A stretch of DNA of 10,092 nt, from NCBI GenBank assembly GCA_046757645.1, contig JBHHYS010000088.1, forward strand, positions 1 to 10,092, written 5' to 3'. The notes under the pieces were generated by a model, which saw only the letters and a program-made list of their open reading frames with translations, did no database searches and was not told where the DNA came from. The translations under genes and the position numbers were made by a program. Origin of the DNA: JBHHYS01 sp046757645. Lineage in GTDB: Bacteria; Acidobacteriota; Terriglobia; Acidiferrales; 2-02-FULL-67-57. This document shows positions 6,657-10,092 of the stretch, in pieces (positions within the stretch are counted from its first letter, which is position 1; each line of letters starts with the position of its first letter).

Positions 6657-7613
6657 ATGCCACCCGCGTCGGACACCCTGAGCCCGGTCGAAGGCTGGCT
6701 GGCGCTGCCGGCTTTTGCCAAGATCAATCTCAGCCTGGAACTGCTGGGCCGCCGCCCGGATGGCTACTGGGAAATCCGCACGGTCTATCAAACCCTCACC
6801 CTGCACGACCGCCTGCGCCTGCGGCTGACCCGCCGGCCCCGCGAGGTCGTCGTGCATGTCCCCGGGGGTGGCGCGCCCCCCGGACCCGCCAACCTTGTCC
6901 ATCGCCTGCTCCGCCGCGCTCGCCGCGCCCTGAATATCCGCCACGGGGTCGAAGTGGAGTTGGAGAAAAACATCCCCGCCGGGCGGGGCCTGGGCGGAGG
7001 CTCGAGCGATGCCGCCGCCGCCCTCGTCGGCCTGCTGCGCTTGACCCACACCCGGCTCTCCCCAGAGGAGTTGTCTCGCCTAGGAGCCCCTGTGGGGGCC
7101 GACCTACCTTTCTTTTTTGTAGGCGGGCGCGCCCTGGGAGTGGGCCGTGGCGAGCAGGTCTGCCCGCTGGACGACGCCCAGCCAACCCACTGCCTTCTAG
7201 TGTGCCCGCCGTATCCGATTGCCACCCGAGCGGCCTACGGCTGGGCGGGTGCCCGGACAGGCAAGCCTCCCGCTTGGCGGTTGACGCCCTCGCGACGAGC
7301 GGCTATCATAGCCCACTCGCGGTTTCCGCCAGACGAACTGTGGGGCACGGGAAACGATTTCGAACCCGTGGTCTTTTCGCGCTTCCCGGAACTTGCTAGA
7401 ATGAAGGCGGGATTGTTCCGAGCCGGTGCGCGGCAGGCGGGGCTCTCGGGAAGCGGCTCCACCATTTACGCGTTCTTCTCCCACCGTCCGGCCGCCCAAC
7501 GAGCGGCGGCACGCTGGGCGCGTGCCGCGACCCTGTTCGCCGTGGATACCCTGCCACGGCCACCCTACCAACGCCTGGTGGGAGTGGGCGAGATCGTGCG
7601 GGAGGAGACGTGA
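6657..7613 (+). CDS. ispE: 4-diphosphocytidyl-2-C-methyl-D-erythritol kinase
   Basis: A GHMP-family kinase that phosphorylates CDP-methylerythritol with ATP in the MEP pathway for isoprenoid precursors; cytoplasmic. It has 318 residues, slightly longer than the usual 280-300. Motifs seen are AFAKINLSLELLG with Lys22 (E. coli Lys10), the ATP loop PAGRGLGGGSSDAA (107-120), GADLPFF with catalytic Asp149 (E. coli Asp141), GNDFEP (232-237) and the third GHMP motif GLSGSGST (262-269). The usual DGYHE reads DGYWE here, so Trp38 replaces the His that contacts the cytosine in E. coli IspE. The start ATG lacks a clear Shine-Dalgarno sequence, and no later ATG/GTG/TTG precedes Lys22. Translation may be coupled to the TPR gene 16 bases upstream. 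A tRNA gene and prs follow, an order common in several phyla. Confidence 0.95.
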   Translation: MPPASDTLSPVEGWLALPAFAKINLSLELLGRRPDGYWEIRTVYQTLTLHDRLRLRLTRRPREVVVHVPGGGAPPGPANLVHRLLRRARRALNIRHGVEVELEKNIPAGRGLGGGSSDAAAALVGLLRLTHTRLSPEELSRLGAPVGADLPFFFVGGRALGVGRGEQVCPLDDAQPTHCLLVCPPYPIATRAAYGWAGARTGKPPAWRLTPSRRAAIIAHSRFPPDELWGTGNDFEPVVFSRFPELARMKAGLFRAGARQAGLSGSGSTIYAFFSHRPAAQRAAARWARAATLFAVDTLPRPPYQRLVGVGEIVREET

Positions 7614-7630
7614 GCCGTGCCGGGGAGCCG

Positions 7631-7648
7631 ATGCCCGTCGGCGGGCAT
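7631..7648 (+). promoter_or_regulatory. Perfect 7-bp hairpin between ispE and tRNA-Gln
   Basis: ATGCCCG and CGGGCAT are exact inverted repeats around the loop TCGG. The hairpin begins 17 bases after the ispE stop and ends 23 bases before the tRNA. No T-run follows. It could mark the 3' end of the upstream mRNA after tRNA processing, or a processing signal. Confidence 0.4.
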
Positions 7649-7671
7649 ACGCCCGACCGGATTCGGTGCGA

Positions 7672-7745
7672 TGGGGAGTCGTCCAGCGGTAGGACGTCTG
7701 CCTTTGGAGCAGAAGACCCAGGTTCGAATCCTGGCTCCCCAGCCA
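7672..7745 (+). tRNA. trnQ: tRNA-Gln (anticodon TTG), CCA encoded
   Basis: A full cloverleaf can be drawn. The acceptor arm TGGGGAG/CTCCCCA has seven pairs. The D arm is GTCC/GGAC with loop AGCGGTA. The anticodon arm is TCTGC/GCAGA with loop CTTTGGA, giving anticodon TTG at 7704-7706. The variable region has four bases. The T arm is CCAGG/CCTGG with loop TTCGAAT, then discriminator G and CCA at 7743-7745. The weak U1-A72 pair and G73 are the identity elements known for bacterial tRNA-Gln. It decodes CAA and CAG. It lies between ispE and prs on the same strand with no clear promoter of its own nearby, so it is probably excised from the longer transcript by RNase P and 3' processing. Confidence 0.97.
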
Positions 7746-7803
7746 ACTCGGAGGGAATGGCGGCTCCGCGGCGGGCGGCGACCCCACCCGCGGCGAGGGT
7801 GAA

Positions 7804-8754
7804 ATGCCAGTGACCGGCAATACGTACAAGATTTTCACCGGCAGCGCCAACCGGGCGCTGGCCGAAGAGATTTGCCGCTACCTGGGTGTGCCGCTGGGCG
7901 ACTCCAGCCTGGGGCGATTCAGCGACGGCGAAATCTACTTTCAGGTCAACGAGAACGTGCGCGGCACCGACGTTTTTGTGGTGCAGCCCACCTGCGATCC
8001 GGTGGACTGCCACCTGATGGAGTTGTTGCTGATGGTGGATGCCTTCAAGCGGGCCTCCGCGGCGCGCATCACCGCGGTGATCCCCTACTATGGCTACGCC
8101 CGCCAGGACCGCAAAGATAAGCCCCGCGTGCCCATCTCGGCCAAGGTGGTGGCCGATGTGCTGGAAACCGCGGGCGTCAACCGCATCCTGACCCTGGATC
8201 TGCACGCCCCCCAGATTCAGGGCTACTTCAATGTGCCGGTCGACCACCTCTTCGCCACCCCGGTGGTGCTGGACTATTTCGTCCGCAAGGGCCTGCCGGA
8301 TTTGACCGTGGTGGCCCCGGACGCCGGCGGGGTGGAGCGGGCGCGCTTCTTCGCCAAGAAGGTGGATTCCCCCTTGGCCATCGTCGACAAACGCCGCGTG
8401 GACATCGATGTGGCGGAGTTGCTCCACGTCATCGGGGACGTCGAGGGCCGCTCCGCCTTGATCATTGACGACATCGTGGATACCGCGGGGACGCTGGTGA
8501 AGACGGTCGAGGCCCTGCTCAAGCAAGGGGCGGAGCGGGTCTACGCCGCCTGCACCCATGCGGTGCTCTCCGGGCCGGCCATCCCCCGCATCCGCGAGTC
8601 GAAAATCGCCGAGCTTGTGGTGACGAATTCGATTCCGCCCAGCCCCGCCGCCCAGGCCTGCGACCGCATCAAAGTGCTGAGCGTGGCCCCTTTGCTGGCC
8701 CGCGCCATCCGCTCCATCCACGAGGAGGCTTCGGTCAGTACTTTGTTCGTCTGA
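7804..8754 (+). CDS. prs: Ribose-phosphate pyrophosphokinase (PRPP synthetase)
   Basis: Transfers pyrophosphate from ATP to ribose 5-phosphate, giving PRPP for purine, pyrimidine, His, Trp and NAD synthesis; cytoplasmic, normally hexameric. Its 316 residues match class I enzymes (about 315). Motifs in order: RFSDGEIYFQVNENVRG (38-54); the flexible ATP loop YARQDRKDKPR (98-108); DLHAPQIQGYF with His134 (about His131 in the Bacillus enzyme); APDAGG (171-176); KRR (196-198); and the PRPP-binding loop IIDDIVDTAGTL (220-231). The ATG at 7804 has GAGGGT five bases or so upstream, 58 bases after the tRNA end. All catalytic elements are present. rplY follows after 61 bases. Confidence 0.97.
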   Translation: MPVTGNTYKIFTGSANRALAEEICRYLGVPLGDSSLGRFSDGEIYFQVNENVRGTDVFVVQPTCDPVDCHLMELLLMVDAFKRASAARITAVIPYYGYARQDRKDKPRVPISAKVVADVLETAGVNRILTLDLHAPQIQGYFNVPVDHLFATPVVLDYFVRKGLPDLTVVAPDAGGVERARFFAKKVDSPLAIVDKRRVDIDVAELLHVIGDVEGRSALIIDDIVDTAGTLVKTVEALLKQGAERVYAACTHAVLSGPAIPRIRESKIAELVVTNSIPPSPAAQACDRIKVLSVAPLLARAIRSIHEEASVSTLFV

Positions 8755-8782
8755 TCGCCGGAGACAGATTTCTCCGGCGGTC
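8753..8782 (+). promoter_or_regulatory. Strong intercistronic hairpin between prs and rplY
   Basis: The core CGCCGGAGA (8756-8764) and TCTCCGGCG (8771-8779) are exact inverted repeats around the loop CAGATT. Two further Watson-Crick pairs and one G-U wobble can extend the stem to twelve pairs, reaching into the prs stop codon. The following bases are CCCCGGGCG with no T-run, so it is unlikely to be an efficient intrinsic terminator. It may adjust the prs/bL25 ratio by protecting mRNA ends, or it may be a regulatory site. Confidence 0.5.
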
Positions 8783-8815
8783 CCCGGGCGAAGAGACACA
8801 GAGGAGACAGAGACA
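8761..8815 (+). repeat. Four GAGACA motifs in the rplY leader
   Basis: GAGACA occurs at 8761-8766, 8793-8798, 8804-8809 and 8810-8815. The last two are adjacent and end directly at the rplY start codon. The stretch also includes the ribosome binding sequence GAGGAG (8801-8806). It may be simple purine-rich leader sequence or a protein-binding site. Confidence 0.35.
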
Positions 8816-9538
8816 ATGGAAGAGTTGGTGGTGGAAGCGCAGCCCCGATTCAATCGGGGCAAGAGCCGGGCGCGCCAACTGCGCCGCACCGGCCAGGTGC
8901 CCGCCGTCGTCTACGGGGGCGCCGACACCCCGTTGGCTCTGAGCATTGACCCCCGCGCCGTGGAGCGCATTTTGCGCTCGGAAGCCGGCTACAACGCCGT
9001 CTTTACCCTCCAAATCCAGGGCCACGGGAACACCCCGGCGATGCTGCGCGACTGGCAGTATGAGCCGGTCAAGGGCACCCTGCTGCACGTGGACTTTCTG
9101 CGCATCGCCCTGCATCAGCGCCTGAAGGTGAAGGTGCGGGTGGAGACGCGCGGGGAACCCCTGGGGGTCAAGCAGCAGGACGGCGTGCTGGAGCTGGTGC
9201 AGCGCGAGGTGGAGGTGGAATGCCTGCCTGCCGACATCCCGGATTTGTTTGAAGTGGATGTGAGCGGGCTCGCCATCGGGCAGGGCTTTCGCGTCGGCGA
9301 TTTGAAGGTGGATAACCGCAAGCTCCGCATCCTCACTGAGCCCGAGCGGGTCCTCGCCCACGTGGTGCCACCGCGGGTCGCCGAAGAAGAGAAGCCGGCC
9401 GAGGAGGCGGTGCCGGTGGCGGAGGAGGCCGCCGAGCCCGAAGTCATTCGCAAAGGCAAGGCGGCTGCCGAAGCCAAGGAGAAGGAGAAGGAAGCCGAGG
9501 GAGCCCCGGCGAGCCGCCCCGAGGGCGAGAAGAAGTAG
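8816..9538 (+). CDS. rplY: 50S ribosomal protein bL25, long TL5/CTC type
   Basis: Binds 5S rRNA in the central protuberance of the large ribosomal subunit. It has 240 residues: residues 1-95 form the L25 domain, with the rRNA-contacting basic segment RFNRGKSRARQLRRTGQVPA (11-30) and VVYGG (31-35). Residues about 100-185 form the second, beta-rich domain of TL5/CTC proteins. Residues 188-240 form a low-complexity tail of Glu, Ala, Lys and Pro. The short E. coli L25 has only the first domain. The ATG follows GAGGAG with nine bases between. It is preceded by a hairpin and GAGACA repeats, which could bear on its expression. Its stop is six bases before pth, so the two are almost certainly cotranscribed and perhaps translationally coupled. 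Confidence 0.95.
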   Translation: MEELVVEAQPRFNRGKSRARQLRRTGQVPAVVYGGADTPLALSIDPRAVERILRSEAGYNAVFTLQIQGHGNTPAMLRDWQYEPVKGTLLHVDFLRIALHQRLKVKVRVETRGEPLGVKQQDGVLELVQREVEVECLPADIPDLFEVDVSGLAIGQGFRVGDLKVDNRKLRILTEPERVLAHVVPPRVAEEEKPAEEAVPVAEEAAEPEVIRKGKAAAEAKEKEKEAEGAPASRPEGEKK

Positions 9539-9544
9539 AGCGGG

Positions 9545-10092
9545 ATGCGCTTGATTGTTGGGTTGGGCAACCCGGGCCCCGACTACGCCCACACCCCGCA
9601 CAACCTGGGCTTTGCCGTCATCGAGCGGCTCGCCCAGCAAGCGCGCATCCGCAGCCGCCCCCGCCCCGCCCGAGGGTGGCGCGGACGCTTGGACCAGAGG
9701 GAAGTGCTCCTGGCCCAGCCGCAATCCTTTATGAACGCCAGCGGCTGGGCGGTGAGCCAGCTCTTGCGCGCCGAGGGGCTGACCCCGGCGGAGTTGATCG
9801 TCGTCAGCGATGACGTGGCCTTGCCCTGGGGCACACTGCGCATCCGGGAGCGCGGCCGCGCCGGCGGCCACAAGGGTTTGGAGTCGGTGATTGCCGCCCT
9901 GGGCACAGACGAGTTTGTCCGCCTGCGGCTGGGAATCCGCCCCGAGGAAGGCTGGGTCGGCGACCTGGCGGACTACGTGCTGACCCCGATGAGCCCGGAG
10001 CAGGGCTGCCGGGCAGCCGCGATGGTCGCCGAGGCGGCCGAGGCGGTGCGGGTCATCCTGCGGGAAGGGCCGCAGCGGGCGATGGCGCGATT
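9545..10092 (+). CDS. pth: Peptidyl-tRNA hydrolase, lacking only its C-terminal end at the window edge
   Basis: Cleaves the ester bond of peptidyl-tRNAs released from stalled ribosomes; cytoplasmic. There are 182 complete codons of an expected 185-200. Motifs: GLGNPG with Asn9, HNLGF with the catalytic His19, QSFMNASG with Asn64, SDD with Asp89 (E. coli Asp93) and GGH with His109. Two positions differ from the usual pattern: TRHN reads TPHN (Pro18), and GGHN reads GGHK, so Lys110 stands where E. coli has Asn114. The start lies six bases after the rplY stop. The ribosome binding signal is weak (GAGCGGG overlapping the gap), suggesting translational coupling. The gene partners suit its role in translation. 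Confidence 0.95.
   Translation, partial: MRLIVGLGNPGPDYAHTPHNLGFAVIERLAQQARIRSRPRPARGWRGRLDQREVLLAQPQSFMNASGWAVSQLLRAEGLTPAELIVVSDDVALPWGTLRIRERGRAGGHKGLESVIAALGTDEFVRLRLGIRPEEGWVGDLADYVLTPMSPEQGCRAAAMVAEAAEAVRVILREGPQRAMAR

Noticed and set aside
7394..7402. TGCTAGAAT inside ispE as an internal promoter for tRNA-Gln and prs
   Set aside because: An extended -10 match only, no acceptable -35, and it lies within conserved coding sequence, so chance is the simpler explanation.
7396..8889. Reverse-strand frame of 497 codons across ispE, the tRNA and prs
   Set aside because: It runs across a tRNA gene and well-supported genes on the other strand and has no recognisable protein features.
8735..9871. 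Reverse-strand frame of 378 codons opposite rplY and pth
   Set aside because: It is opposite two clear housekeeping genes and its composition (Leu, Ala, His-rich, no motif) is that of an antisense shadow.

Overview
The window is GC-rich bacterial chromosome (about two thirds G+C by eye). It holds seven protein genes and one tRNA gene, all of ordinary bacterial type. I see no insertion sequence, phage gene, CRISPR array or rRNA. The gene order in the right half (TPR protein, ispE, tRNA-Gln, prs, bL25 of the long TL5/CTC type, pth), the exported prolyl oligopeptidase and the sequence style suggest Acidobacteriota or a related deltaproteobacterial-type lineage. That placement is inference from remembered gene order and was not tested by search.

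Left part (1-3563): the 5' part of an acetyl-CoA synthetase gene (acs) runs leftward off the window edge. After a short divergent intergenic region, a complete rightward gene encodes an S9A prolyl oligopeptidase with an N-terminal export signal or anchor. Its catalytic Ser-Asp-His triad is intact.

Middle part (3564-4543): a small gene stands alone. It encodes an exported 129-residue protein with a dense Met/Cys/His cluster that looks made to bind a soft metal such as copper. It has its own near-consensus sigma70 promoter, a palindrome close to the CopY/BlaI-type operator at the presumed transcription start, and a perfect hairpin in the leader. About 330 bases without a gene follow. They contain a strong hairpin and, at the end, the promoter of the next gene. 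This is the least conventional part of the window.

Right part (4479-10092): a rightward block that starts at an extended -10 promoter. It encodes a 698-residue exported TPR protein; IspE (isoprenoid precursor synthesis); tRNA-Gln(UUG); Prs (PRPP synthesis); ribosomal protein bL25; and Pth (peptidyl-tRNA hydrolase), which is cut by the right edge only a few residues from its expected end. Spacings are short (6-61 bases between protein genes, apart from the tRNA-containing gap), so cotranscription is likely. The genes share a theme of translation and nucleotide or isoprenoid precursor supply. Intercistronic hairpins lie before the tRNA and between prs and rplY. IspE and Pth each carry a substitution at a normally conserved active-site position.
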